From assembly GCA_963969595.1 (NCBI GenBank), contig OZ018409.1, positions 31,447,282-31,511,281 on the forward strand: DNA of 64,000 bases. Reading direction: 5' to 3'. The notes below the pieces were generated by a model. It was not told the DNA's origin. It saw nothing but the letters and a program-made list of their open reading frames with translations, and made no database searches. Source of the DNA: Neckera pumila. Lineage: Eukaryota; Streptophyta; Bryopsida; Hypnales; Neckeraceae. The translations under genes were made by a program, and so were the position numbers. This document shows positions 24,249-35,539 of the stretch, piece after piece (position 1 is the first letter of the stretch; each line of letters starts with the position of its first letter).

Positions 24249-25145
24249 CCCCTAAAGGCCCAAGCCAAATTCTGGCTCCAAAACCATTGAAAACTGCTAT
24301 TTCTGTTGCTATCATTCATGAAATCAATTTTTTTTTATCTAACCATAGAATCTTGTATTTCACTTGTCGTAGAATATGTGGTAAAAATTTCATGAAGTTT
24401 GACCGTATGGATTGGAAGACATTAGCATTTGAAGTTGGTAAAAGAAGTTTTTTTGAAATGTGGCCTGCAATTTCAGACTTTGATGGCCATTTGTAGATCT
24501 TTTTTGCACTATACAGCATTGGTTAAATTTTCTTATGTTGAAAATTTGGATTGAGCATCGGGGGGAAAAATTTAGAATGTCAAAACTTGATTTTCACGTA
24601 TAAAAAAATTGTTGAGTAGAAGTGGGTCCAAAATTGAATGAAACACTTAGTCATTAATAGCTCTTAGGTGGAATTAAAACACCATAATTCCAATGGTAGG
24701 ATTGTTCATGCAAACAAACTTAACCTTTTCTAAGAAAAAAATTTGAAAAAATTTGAAAGTTGCATTTGGAAATGAATTCTATAAGTTGTTTTTTGAAGAA
24801 AATGCTAAATTGCCTGAAAAACAAGATTGACTATAACTTTCTCATTATGAGTCCAAATAGAATGAATCAAAGCTTCAATTGTAGAAGAAAACATGATCTT
24901 TGAGAGAAAAAAACTTAAAAAAAAATAAAAAATTTTACAGTTTTGTTTTTGTTCAACAAGTTGCTTTTTTGACTTTGGGTGGCGTAACTTTTGCTCCCGG
25001 ACACCAATTGAAAAAATAAATCTAGAAAGTTATTGTAATTTCCTGTTTTCAAAAAAAGCTTAAGAAAATCAGCCCAAAATTTTAAGTCACATGAGCCTGC
25101 TCGAAAATCCAAGTGTCCCCCGAGGGGACTTTGGGCCTTTAGGGG
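24249..25145 (+). mobile_element. TTAA element E
   Basis: An 897-bp element between TTAA at 24245-24248 and 25146-25149. It begins CCCCTAAAGGCCCAAGC and ends TCCCCCGAGGGGACTTTGGG then CCTTTAGGGG. It is closest to the copies at 36633 and 32239. It carries the family landmarks in the usual order and has no coding capacity. Confidence 0.9.
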
Positions 25146-25520
25146 TTAATAATAACACCTCTTTGAACCAATGTAAGTGGTTGAATTTCATAGTCATAAA
25201 TAATTGTTTGAACTCTAGTTATCCAGTAATTAATATCACAAAACTCTATATACATTATCGCAAGTCTTCATGTTTATAAACCTAAATCATAACCTAGATT
25301 ACAAAATGAAATTTGTTTTCAAAATCTTATTTTTCTAATTATAATTTTTTTAAACCATAATATTTGTTGATATTTTCTATAATGTAGATTGTAATTGTCA
25401 TTGTCATTATATCATAAACATTTGCTTTGAAGTATAAGTTTTAAACTTCAGTTTTAATTTAGAGTCTAAATTTCATTCTCTATGTTGATACATTCAAAAA
25501 TTGTATTTAGTATCAACCAT

Positions 25521-25823
25521 CATTAGAGGAGATTTTTGGGGTGTAAAGGGCTATGAATTCCCGCGAGTTCCAGGACTGTAAGAACTTCGTTGTAGCACCT
25601 GACTGACATGGCACAGTGACAGCCACGTCAGATAATAAATTTTTAATATTTTTTTGGATTCTTTTGGATTCTTTTAATATTTTAATTTTTTTGGATTTAT
25701 TCAATTATTTATATTTCTTTATTAGTTTTTTATTAATTAAATACTCTAACAACATTACAATTCATTCCAACAAGGGGAATAAGGCTAAAACAGCCCTTTA
25801 CACCCCCAAAATCTCCTCTAATG
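25521..25823. mobile_element. CATTAG MITE m2
   Basis: A 303-bp element with ends CATTAGAGGAGATTTTTGGG and CCAAAATCTCCTCTAATG. The inverted ends are about 30 bp and nearly perfect. A 'gccacgtca' box lies at about 25622-25630, as in the copies at 14787 and 62115, followed by an A/T-rich core. It is the longest-armed member here. No clear target duplication was found outside CATTAG. Confidence 0.75.
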
Positions 25824-27084
25824 ACTAATTACTTACTCAAGGCTATAAATTTTTACAAAAGTTGAATATTTTACGAAGAGTATAGATATCAATACTATTC
25901 AAAGGCGAGGATCTCTATAGATATAGTTGGTAAAAATATTCATCAAGAGTAAAAAGTTGTAGAATTTTTAAATCAATTTAGTGTAGTTGATACTAAATAT
26001 AATTATTATTGTACTCATTTAACCATGGAAATCAATAGCAGAATAAAATCCCATATTAAAATATTTAAAGAGGGCACTTTATGACACCGTGTGACATCTT
26101 TAGATTTTAAGAAATTTGAACTACCCTAAGCTCCTCAAGGGAATAAGATTTTCATTCCTTTCATGTAAATGAAAAGTCAATCTATGGAAAGAAATATGAT
26201 AAGTATTTTTATAACATCTTTTCAGTCACAATTTTTTTTTTTTTTTTTTTTTGTACAGCACAATTTTTTTCTAGACCAGTGTTACTGTGTCAGTTTCAAA
26301 AAGAATCTGCAAGTGAGCCTTTGATTCACGCTATTGTTGCACTAGAAAGTGAAGTCTTGAGAAAGGCTTTAATTTGAAGCAATGCAAATGTTCCATTGTT
26401 GGGTGCTCTCCACCAACCAGGTGCATTTTGAGCTGAGAAGTAACACCAATTTAAAGGCAACCTTGCCAACAGAATGAGCATGCTCAGCCTCACCTGCCAA
26501 ATATGGTTATAGAAGCATATAAAGCTTAAAGTTTGGTGGGTGGCCTCATGTTGGGCTTACTTTGGCAACAAATCAAGCAAATGGAACACGACTCAAGGTG
26601 GAAACAATTTTTGGTATAGGGCAATTTCCAAGGAGGAGGGGATTTTGTGAGAAAAAGTGTCAATGAAGAGGGCGGAGACCGACAAGGAGGCACATTTTTT
26701 TGCGAAACCCCTAAAGATGAGCGGCATAGCTTAGTGTAAACCGCAGAGGGAAATGAACAAAATGTGATTGGATGAAAAATGCGCAATGCCCAATTACGTG
26801 GACAAAATCGCGTAATTGAGCAAGAAACACTAATTATTGTGTAGAATCCGCCCAGGAAATGAACAAATTCATGCTTTGTCAAAAAACATAAAAATTCAAT
26901 TGCTCTCCTCAATTCTCACATTTGTCTTTATATAGGAAAAATTTAAAATTTTTCAAATACTAATGCCGACAGGGCAGATCAATTTTTTTGCCCATCATAG
27001 GGTGGTTTATCTTACATGAGTCTTGATTATCAAGCTTGGATACTTTAGCTTGCTACCCAAAGACATCCTTTTCTTAGCATGACG
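25824..27084. other. Intergenic, includes a long poly-T run
   Basis: A run of about 22 T lies near 26231-26252, a possible reverse-strand poly(A) trace. A 128-codon minus-strand open frame at 26526-26912 has no recognised family, no promoter or splice context and an atypical Ser/Cys/Pro-rich composition; I do not call it a gene. Confidence 0.45.
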
Positions 27085-27088
27085 TTAA

Positions 27089-28016
27089 CCCCTAAAGGAC
27101 CAGCATGCAATTTTGGGCAACATAAATTTTTTCGGCAGGTACGTGTGACTAGAGATTTCCATGTTTTAAGCTAAAATTTTAATAGAAGATGGGCGCGAGG
27201 AGTATCTTTCATATGCACTAAATTTCATGACATTTGGAAATAGGAGTAAAAAATTATGGCCAAATATGTTACTTTTTTTTGTAACTAGGCAATCCGGGCA
27301 GATAAAAAAAAATCACTTTTTTCAAAAATAAAAATTTGAAATTGGTTTTCTAGAGTTATATATATGTAGAAAGCTTTGAATCATTCCATTTCAACCAATG
27401 AGTCAAAAGTTATGAGGGTTTTTAGTTTGCAGGCAGTTATAGATTCTCTACTTTGAAATAAACTTTGAAGTTGTTTATTTAACTCAATTTTTAATATTTT
27501 TTGAAAAAAAAAAAATTTGTAGGATGTAGGTTGTTTATTACAACATTACAACCATTGGGATTGACATTTTTCAGTTCCATAATTAAATTCTTAACAGTTT
27601 AGTATTTTGGATCATTTTCTACTTCTTTCTATTTACTATTTTTTTTGTATATGTTGTACTAAATCAAATGATTTGAAATTTTTTAAACATGTAGCCAGCT
27701 TGTTTAGGAAAAAGAATTCAAATATGCACCACCATTTTGGACATTTTTTCATACAAATGTGACCTTGTGAAGTGCAGCTGCCCTGTTTTTTGCAGGGACA
27801 AAAAAAGGATTTTTGCCAATTCAAATGCTAATATCTTCCAATGCGCATGGTGGAAAATTTTGAAATTTCTTCCACATCTTCTAAAACTAGATTACTAGAA
27901 GATCCTACGGTTACATGTCTCAAAAAAGTTTTTTTTTTTCAAAAATTTGGTACTTGTACTAAAAATGGCAATTTTGGAGTGTTTTCGGTGAAAACATAGT
28001 CGTGAAACTTTAGGGT
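27089..28016 (-). mobile_element. TTAA element F
   Basis: About 928 bp between TTAA at 27085-27088 and a decayed GTAA at 28017-28020. It begins CCCCTAAAGGACCAGCATGC and ends with 'gtgaaactttaggg'. With G and H it forms a subfamily that lacks the GC-rich subterminal palindrome and has 'cacgtacctgcc'-type sequence in that place. It is non-coding. Confidence 0.8.
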
Positions 28017-28020
28017 GTAA

Positions 28021-28262
28021 ATCCTCCCATCTTTTGTGGGCCATGCAAGCCAAATTTACCCTGGAAAAAACGCAAGGATTTTTTATTTGCCACAAACTTT
28101 TTTTTGCAAAATCTGAATACATATTTGCAATTAGAGGCCCCAAATTAGCTAGGGGGGCTATTAAGTGTCCCTAAACATGGCTCAAATATAGAGGGCTTTT
28201 TTTAATTTTTACCCTCAAGAATCCCGAATTTACCCTGCTGGGCCCACAGAGGATGGGAGAAT
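28021..28262. mobile_element. Small MITE with CTCCCATC ends, abutting element F
   Basis: A 242-bp element whose ends are inverted (CCTCCCATCTTTTGTGGGCC against GGGCCCACAGAGGATGGGAG). It lies between the decayed right TTAA of element F and TTAA at 28263-28266, so it may itself be a TTAA-targeting element sharing a site with F. Part of its interior ('attttttatttgcca', 'catatttgcaat', 'ggccccaaatt') recurs at 50745-51115. Confidence 0.6.
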
Positions 28263-28295
28263 TTAACGTGTTTCCTTTTCTTCTAATGATTGATA

Positions 28296-28372
28296 CTCCC
28301 TCTGTCTCAAAATAAATCCGTGGTACTCCCACAATTCACCACAAGAATCATGGATTTATTTTGAGACAGAGA
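28296..28372. mobile_element. Stowaway-like MITE
   Basis: The left end CTCCCTCTGTCTCAAAATAA sits next to TA, and the right arm TTATTTTGAGACAGAG is its inverted partner. CTCCCTCYGT with a TA target is the Stowaway (Tc1/mariner) signature. The last few right-end bases are decayed. Only about 77 bp long. Confidence 0.75.
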
Positions 28373-28884
28373 TAACGGGTTGTCATGGCATGATCGAATT
28401 TGACTTTCCCCCCAGGTGTTGATTTTTCAACATATGGTTACACCTTATTATCAATGGTCCTTACAAGTCATGAACTTGCAGGAGCTCTCTTGTGACCTAA
28501 GGACAGTTTAGGTGTTATGTTTTGTTTGAAACTTAGTATGTCCTCTTCCCTCCCTGTCTACAATCATCACCATTAACTTTAGACAACTAGATTCATGTAG
28601 TTACAAATCTAATGCCCAAAAAATAATTCTTCAACTTCGAGTTTGGTTGCAACATTTTTATTGCAAAACTCTGCCGTAACATAGTCTGCTCTTCAAGCAA
28701 CTGAATGTTTTAAGAGCTGATTGCATTTGAGGGCAAGTTAAACTCCTTGAAACAATTTTCAGTAAACTTTTGTAGGAAGAAAATGGAATTGGCATCTGAC
28801 CCAAGTTGTTTGGTAAATTTTGGACCTTTATGGAATTAGTTACAAATTTTTGAAGTTGAAATGTAGTGGCCACTAAAAGTAAAT

Positions 28885-30227
28885 AGGGTAGTCTGCTCTA
28901 AAAGCGACCGTCTTCTTCAAATCACCCCGGCCTATAATTATTAGCTTTGGAATAGAAATGAAGCGGTCCTTAAATCGACCTCTTCAGCAATTGAGTGGAT
29001 TGAAGAAAAAGTGTTATTTGTTACAAGAACCAATCATTCTCTTTGGTTTTCTCACATCTCTTTACAAGTTGCAAGTGGACAGACTTGGAGAGACCTGCGG
29101 TCACAAATAGGTGCCTACAACACAAATCCTTGAAAATTCATAAGTAATTCAATAATGCTTGGAAAAAACAAAACCAGTTGTGTTACATTCCACATCTATT
29201 TTTCTTTTTGTGAAAAATGAGCTAAAAATCTTTTTACGCACAAGAACCCATAAAAAAGGCAAACTAGCCCTTAACCCCTAAAGGACCAACATGCGTTTTT
29301 TTGGCCGTATAGAGATTTTGGGCAGGTACGTGTGACTAGATATATCCATATTTGAGGCTGAAATTTCAACAGAAGGTGGGGACAAGGAATATCTTCATGT
29401 GTGCCAAGTTTCATGACATTTCAAAATATGAGTCAAAAGTTGTGACCTAATATGTTACTTTTTTTTGTAACTGGGCAGTTTGGGCAAATAAAAAAAAATC
29501 ATTTTTTCCAGAATTTAAAAAAAAAAATTGATTCTCTGCATTTATATATACTTAAAAAGCTTTTAGTCATTCCATTTCAATCAATGAGTCAAAAGTTATG
29601 AGGGGTTTTGGTTTGCAGGCAATTATGGATTGTCTATTCTAAAAAGAACTTTAGAGCCCTTTATTTAACTCAATTTTCAATATTTTTGGGAAGAAAAAAA
29701 ATCCTAGGATGTAGATTGATCACTACAACATTACAACCGTTGGGATTGGCATTTTTAAATTCCATAATTAAATTTTAACAATTTAGTATTTTGAATTATT
29801 TTCTACTTCTTTCTACTTACTAACTTTTCCTATATGTTGTCCAATTCCAAATGATGTGAAATTTTTCAAGCATATAGACAACTTGTTTAGGAAACTGAAT
29901 TCAAAGAAGCACCACCTTTATCGGCACTTTTTCATTGAAAAGTGAGCTTGCAAAGTGCAGCTGCCCGTTTTTTCGCATGATTGAAAAAATGGTTTTCAAG
30001 ACTTCAAATGCTTATATCTTATGATCCACACGGTGGAATTTTCTGAAATTTTTACCACATGTTTTCAAAATATCATACTACAAGATCCTACGGTTACATG
30101 TGTCAAAAATTGTTTTTTTCCAAAAATTTGGTAGTTGTATTAGAAATGGCAGTTTTGGAGCGTTTTTGGTGATTACATAGTCATGAAACTTTAGGGGTTA
30201 AATGATCGCTTTTAGAGCAAACTACCT
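28885..30227. mobile_element. Element with GGTAGT..GCTCTAAAAGCGA ends, interrupted by element G
   Basis: GGTAGTCTGCTCTAAAAGCG at the left and its inverted partner CGCTTTTAGAGCAAACTACC at the right bracket element G. Without G and one TTAA the element would be about 0.42 kb. The class is not clear and no convincing target duplication is seen. The part between 28910 and 29270 has no open frame. Confidence 0.5.
29275..30197 (-). mobile_element. TTAA element G (nested)
   Basis: A 923-bp element between TTAA at 29271-29274 and 30198-30201. It begins CCCCTAAAGGACCAACATGC and ends GAAACTTTAGGGG. It has the same subfamily and orientation as F and is opposite to H. It lies inside the element at 28885-30227. 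It is non-coding. Confidence 0.85.
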
Positions 30228-30349
30228 TAACCACATTCAAAGTAGGCTCTTTGATCATTATGGGGTTAACATCCATAGCTTGGATCAAGTTGAATAACAA
30301 TTTCTTGTTTCTTTGGCACAGTGAATCCATGACAAAAATCAATTTTTGG

Positions 30350-30425
30350 CCATTTGATATAATGATTTGATCAAATTGATTTGGCCATTTGATCAAATTG
30401 ATTTGGCCATTTGATATATTGATTT
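30350..30425. repeat. Short tandem repeat around TTTGGCCATTTGAT
   Basis: Three to four imperfect copies of a roughly 25-base unit containing 'ggccatttgat' and 'caaattgatt'. Confidence 0.7.
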
Positions 30426-30575
30426 TTTTCATGGTGGTACCAAATAGCCACCTATTTTGAGTACCGGAATGGGTTGATGACTTGTTGAGTGCGTGAATCA
30501 GTGTTGATGTCCTGTGGAAATTTTGGAGCAATGTTAGATAACTGCAATACTAAACTTTCAGCATGAATGTACCTA

Positions 30576-30663
30576 CAACCTCTGTCTCAAAAGTATTCCG
30601 TCATTCCGTGATTTTTAGTGGGAAACTAGTTGGGGTACCACGAACTCATTTGGAGACAGAGGG
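30576..30663. mobile_element. Stowaway-like MITE
   Basis: An 88-bp element flanked by TA (30574-30575 and 30664-30665). The ends CAACCTCTGTCTC and GGAGACAGAGGG are inverted. It is a second, diverged member of the family at 28296-28372. Confidence 0.7.
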
Positions 30664-30814
30664 TATTTTGACTTACTTGAGATTATGAGACCCTGAATTA
30701 TTCCATTTCACACTGCATCACAGGCAAGGGGCTTTTGTGACGCGGTGTATATAAATTCACAAGTTAGTTGTGTGCTTGTTGTATACTGATTATCTTGAAC
30801 AAAGAGGTTGTTAA

Positions 30815-31737
30815 CCCCTAAAGTTCCACGACTATGTTTTCACCGAAAACACTCAAAAACTGCCATTTTCAGAATAAGTACCAAAGTTTTGAATAAAAAC
30901 TTTTTTTTGACACATGTAACCATAAGATCTTGTAGTATGATGACTTGAAAACATGTGGTAAAAATTTCAGAAATTTCCAATGCATGGATTTGCAAGATAT
31001 AAGCATTCAAATTCACTGAAATCATTTTTTTGGCCCTGCAAAATACAGGGTAGCTGCACTTTACAAGCTCACTTTTCGATGAAAAAATGTCTAAAATGAT
31101 GGTGCTTCTTTGGATTCTTTTTCCTAGACAATTTGGCTACATGCTTGACAAATTTCACTTCATTTGGAATTGTACAACATATAGGAAAAAAATAGTAAGT
31201 AGATAGTAGTAGAGAATGATTCAAAATAAATTGTCAAGAATTTAATGATGGAATTGAAAAATGACAATCCCAATGGTTGCAATGTTGTAATAAACAATCT
31301 GCATCCTATGATTTTATTTTTTCCAACACATAGTGAAATTGAGTAAGATAAAAGACTTCAAAGTTTATTTTAGAGTAGAGAATCCATAACTACGGTCCAC
31401 AAACTAAAAATCTTCATAACTTTTGACTCATTGATCAAAACAGGATGATTCAAAGTTTTCTATTTATACATAACTCTAGAAAACCAATTTCAAATTTTTA
31501 TTTATGAAAAAAATGTTTTTTTCTAATCTGCCTAGACTGCCTAGTTCCAAAAAAAGTAAGATATTAGGCCATAACTTTTTACTCATATTTTCAATTGTCA
31601 TAAAACTTAGTGAATGAAAGATATTCCTTGTCCCCACCTTCTATTAAAATTGGGGCAAAAAACATAGAAATCTCAAGTTGCACGTACCTGCCCAAAATTT
31701 CTATGTAACCAAAAAATACATGTTGGTCCTTTAGGGG
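30815..31737 (+). mobile_element. TTAA element H
   Basis: A 923-bp element between TTAA at 30811-30814 and a decayed GTAA at 31738-31741. It begins CCCCTAAAGTTCCACGAC and ends GTTGGTCCTTTAGGGG. It is the inverse-oriented sibling of F and G; it keeps the 'tgccatt', 'gatcttgtag' and 'cataacttt' landmarks. It is non-coding. Confidence 0.85.
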
Positions 31738-32104
31738 GTAATATATGTTTCCTTACCAAAGCCTATAAGCAAAAGATTTATTCAAATTCTAAAAAGAATA
31801 TCAGTCAAAAGGTTGATGGGTTTTTGGAAAGATGTCTAAGTTCTTTTGTGGTCTATTATGGAAGAAAACAATCTCATACTGTTTAAAAACTTGAATGTAC
31901 ACCACTAATAGAATTTGGCTTGGAATGGGCTCACTTACCTTGTTTGTGGAGCACATGTTCCAGTTCCTTATGTTGCAAAATGCAAACCTTGAAGCTTTGG
32001 CAGGACCGCAGGTAAGGAATTCACACAAATTTATCGTATTGTACAATAATCACACAATTCATAATATATAAGAGGAATAATAACAACTCTGGTCTACTTA
32101 ATCC

Positions 32105-32234
32105 TAAACTACATGATTAATGGTATTTTGTATTATATTACATTTAATGTTTCTAAATATCCTAATACCTAGCCTAATTTTATTTTCATTTACACGATTA
32201 ATGATATTTTGTGTTATATTACATTTAATATTTC
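32105..32234 (+). repeat. Tandem duplication interrupted by element I
   Basis: A block of roughly 85 bases ('gattaatg.tattttgt.ttatattacatttaat.tttc' then 'cctaatacctagcc') is followed by a second copy. That copy is split by element I, so its end ('accctattacctagcc') resumes after 33102. The intact first copy acts as an approximate empty site. Confidence 0.65.
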
Positions 32235-32238
32235 TTAA

Positions 32239-33098
32239 CCCCTAAAGGCCCAAGGCCTTTTGTAACTCAAAAAACACCCAAAACTGCCATTTCTAGAGCA
32301 TTCATCAAAAAAGTTTGAAAAATTGATTTTTTGGGAATATAACCATAGGATCTTGTAGTGCACTTGTGTGAGAATATGTGGTAAAATTTTTGTGAGGTTT
32401 GATCGTACAAATTGCAAGATATTTGCATTCAAAGTCTTTCTTTTTTTTTCACTGTGCGTGCAAATTTCAGATGCCTTTGACCACCGTTTGCTGAATTTTT
32501 TTCCACTACAAACCTCCAATTAAATTTTTTTTTTCTTATGGGGAAACATGTTAGGCATGTGCACGCCACTTTTCAAGGCAATCCAAGACAAGAAAGACAT
32601 TCAAAAAAACTAAAATTTGCCTCAATGTCCCAAGAATTGACAATACACTAGGCCATTTTTGAATAAATTTTCCCATCACATATTTTTAGATATAAAAAAT
32701 CTGAAAGGCGGGTTGAAAGATGCACTTACACTTGAGAAGTAGGAAGAAAAATAAATGAAAAATCTCAAAATCTCTAACTTTTAGAAGCTTGTAAAGCCTA
32801 ATGTGATCTCCCAATAGGCACAACAATAGCCTAACTCTCCTCTCTTGCCACCTCTGCTGCCCTTGGGAGTCAAAGGCAGATTGCTGAGGGGCAGTAGTAG
32901 AACAAACTGAATTTTTTATTCAAATGTTCATAACTTCTTGAGAATAAGCCGGATTTTGACGAAATTTGTATCCACGCGAAGCTTATGAGAAACTACACAC
33001 TCAAAAAAAGTTTGAAAAAATCATATTGAATATGAAGTTTGAACAAGCTTGCCTGAAGTTCCAAGTGCCCCCCGAGGGGACACTTGGGCCTTTAGGGG
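32239..33098 (+). mobile_element. TTAA element I
   Basis: An 860-bp element between TTAA at 32235-32238 and 33099-33102. It begins CCCCTAAAGGCCCAAGGCC and ends GCCCCCCGAGGGGACACTTG then GGCCTTTAGGGG. Its outer parts resemble elements E and J, while the middle (about 32540-32990) differs from the other copies. It is non-coding. Confidence 0.85.
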
Positions 33099-33299
33099 TT
33101 AATACCCTATTACCTAGCCCAATTTGATTTTCATTTATTTCATTTTGTTGACAAATAGTATTCAGGTTGCACTAGTGCAATTTTGGTTGTTGAGGACCAG
33201 CCTATTGACAAAGTAAGCTTATTGATTATGTGTCCCGTCTCAAGAGAGCATGGTCGCTCCTATGTCCACTAAGTTCATTCAAATTCGTCACTGACTTAA

Positions 33300-34235
33300 C
33301 CCTTTAACGCTGATGAGGCCAGAAATGGCCTACGGTCAAAAATATGAAAAAATGTATGTATGTGACCTGGAGATTCATTGGGTCTGACTGACTATCCTAC
33401 GAGAACTACTGCCGCGGCTGGTTATTTCAGTGCAAGACAGTGCTTACTCAAGCCCTTCAACTTCACCAAGCGCCACCAATTCACAAATAAAATTGTACTT
33501 TATAAATTTTGTGGCTTGTAAGATTTGTTTCTAGTTCAGTTTTTGTCTTTTTCCAAACAAATAAAACAAATTCAAGTTCAGTTTGGTTTCTCTTTCTCAA
33601 GCTCCGGGATGGTAAGCTTACACGCCAAAAATAAGTTATACTATAAGAAACCCGTTTTGGGGGGATGTTTTCACTATTTTTTGGAACGCATTTTTGTGGA
33701 CATTAAATAAAACAACCCATGTTTTTATTGAACACCATTATTGACATAAAAACATGGGTTGTTTTATTTAATATCCACAAAAATGCGTTCCAAAAAATAG
33801 TGAAAATACCCCCCCAAAACACGAGTTCCTTATAGTGTTATGACCATCGTTCAAAAGCCCGGAGTTGCTCAGAAGCTCATAATCGCCTAGAAGCCCAGGG
33901 GCTTGCAAAATTTATGCGCATCCGCAACGACTTTGCGCAAAGATTCACTGCGGCGATGGAAAAGAGAAGCAATGAGTATTTTTTTAAGAAACAAATAATC
34001 ATCAAATGTAGCCAGACTATGCTTCTACTTGGAATTGCTGAATTGTAGCTCAAATGAGAACCCCCAAAACTTTGCTCAACCTCATATGGTGGCAGCACTT
34101 ATAGGCCCCACCAGATGTCAACGTTTACACCAATAGCCCTTGGCCTTTGTGACCTGGCAAATCCTCAGGTTGTAGTACGCATGTACAATTTTTTTTTGGT
34201 ATTGTATGCATGTCAAATGCCTGGGTGTTAAAGAA
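33300..34235 (+). mobile_element. TTAA element T with a different terminus
   Basis: An element between TTAA at 33296-33299 and 34236-34239. The ends CCCTTTAACGC..AGGC and the inverted GCCTGGGTGTTAAAGAA share 'CTTTAACRC..AGGC'. The ends therefore differ from the CCCCTAAAGG family but use the same target. About 0.73 kb remains after removing the nested foldback at 33640-33836. It is non-coding. Confidence 0.55.
33640..33836. mobile_element. Foldback MITE nested in element T
   Basis: A 197-bp element that is almost entirely inverted repeat: arms of about 85-90 bp from ACTATAAGAAAC to AACAACCCATG, with a loop of about 22 bases. It is flanked by GTTAT on both sides (33635-33639 and 33837-33841), a 5-bp target duplication. 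The superfamily is not identified. Confidence 0.8.
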
Positions 34236-34259
34236 TTAATATTGGAATTGCTTTTGCAA

Positions 34260-34610
34260 GTTATTTTTGACTACGCGCTAATGTGGTACCCTCATCCGGT
34301 CCTTCAAAGTCATTCCAGAGCAAAAAATTTACTCCAAGAGGGTCCGAAGTCTGCTGACCTTGTTTCACAAGAATGAAAAAAAGTTTTTTTACTCACTTCA
34401 AACGTTATAATCTTTCAATCCGCACAGTAAAATGGGCTGAAATTTTTTCCACAATTTGATAAAGTACTTTACTTCAGTTTTTCATGGTTGAAGTTCCAAA
34501 AAAGAGTTTCCATATTCATTTTTGAGTAACATACCAAAAAATCGCAGTTTTTGACAATGTTGTGCCTCCTTGAAAAAAACACTCGGTTCTTTAGATTAAC
34601 ATACGGTATG
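34260..34610. repeat. Decayed repeat fragment related to 53600-53815
   Basis: Shared blocks with 53600-53815 are 'actt.aa.gtt.taatctt', 'cacagt.aaat', 'tttttt.cacat', 'tggttg..attccaaaa' and 'ccaaaaa.t.g.agtttttgacaat'. It resembles the inner half of the TTAA elements, but the termini are missing. Confidence 0.4.
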
Positions 34611-34679
34611 GGATCAAGCCTTCATTTATTAATGTGGAGCTCGTAAGTCTAGTTTTGGTTTGATGATGGAAAAGAGTCC

Positions 34680-35290
34680 CCCTTTTCCTTTTTTTTCCTT
34701 GAAACACATGGACAATTTCCATTGATAAGGGAAACAATACACAAAACCAAAGGGCACACCCTTGGTGGACTCATTTTAACATTTTCAATAGCATTTTAAA
34801 TAGTACCTTTCTGTTTTTTCGAAACTTTTTTTTTGAGAGCAAGGGCAAGAGAAGAAAGGAGAGAACAAGCCAAGAGGCAGAGAGAAGTAACAGAGTAGAG
34901 CCAAAAGTCAGAGGCCTTAGGCCCAAGCTACCAAACACCACCAATAAAGCCAGAACCCTACTTAGTTAAAAAACCCCATCTTTGGATGACTCAACTGCCA
35001 AGCCATTTGAAGGTGGGATCTCTTGCCAAAGAAATCCATTGAAGCCACATATTATCGAATGCCTGAGGAAGATGCCTACTTTATCACGGTACAACGCACA
35101 AAGTTTTGTAGTCTTGAACCATGCCACCCTGGCATGGTCAATAAAGCTTCTCATAACACTTGTTCCAACTTTTGGATAGGCCAAGCGTTGTCGTTGAAGC
35201 AAATAGTGTTACGATCTAACCATACTATCCAAATTATCGAACCTCTGAAAAGAGACCACATTGTAGTCCCTTTCCTCAAACGACAAGGCA
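34680..35290 (-). pseudogene. LINE (non-LTR retrotransposon) 3' remnant
   Basis: On the minus strand, 35200-35270 reads IIWIVWLDRNTICFNDN in one frame and then continues as DHARVAWFKTTKLC in another. This resembles the tryptophan-rich zinc-binding region (zf-RVT) at the C-terminus of plant LINE reverse transcriptases. The frame is broken by a frameshift and stops. Downstream lie a CT-rich 3' part and a 'gtttccctt.tcaatggaaa' phrase near 34690-34735, a pattern also seen at 4590-4740. The upstream end is lost near 35290, where there is an A-rich run. Confidence 0.6.
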
Positions 35291-35539
35291 AAAAAAAAAA
35301 AAAAATCCCTTTGATTATTTATAAATCCACATCACAAAACTCTATATTCATCAATAATCAATAATCAGGTAATTTTCCTTTTATAGAAGAGGTTTGTACT
35401 AAGAAAATCATTGTACCATCAGCGCCTAGCAAGTCCGGCACTCATTAGGCAAATAATTATTAAAAGTGGTAAAGAAAGTGTGGCATCCATTTTCAAATAA
35501 ATGATAATTTTGGCTTTTTTCTTTAAGCATGAGTCTTTC

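Noticed and set aside
26526..26912. 128-codon minus-strand open frame
   Set aside because: No family resemblance, no start context or splice pattern, and a composition typical of random translation.
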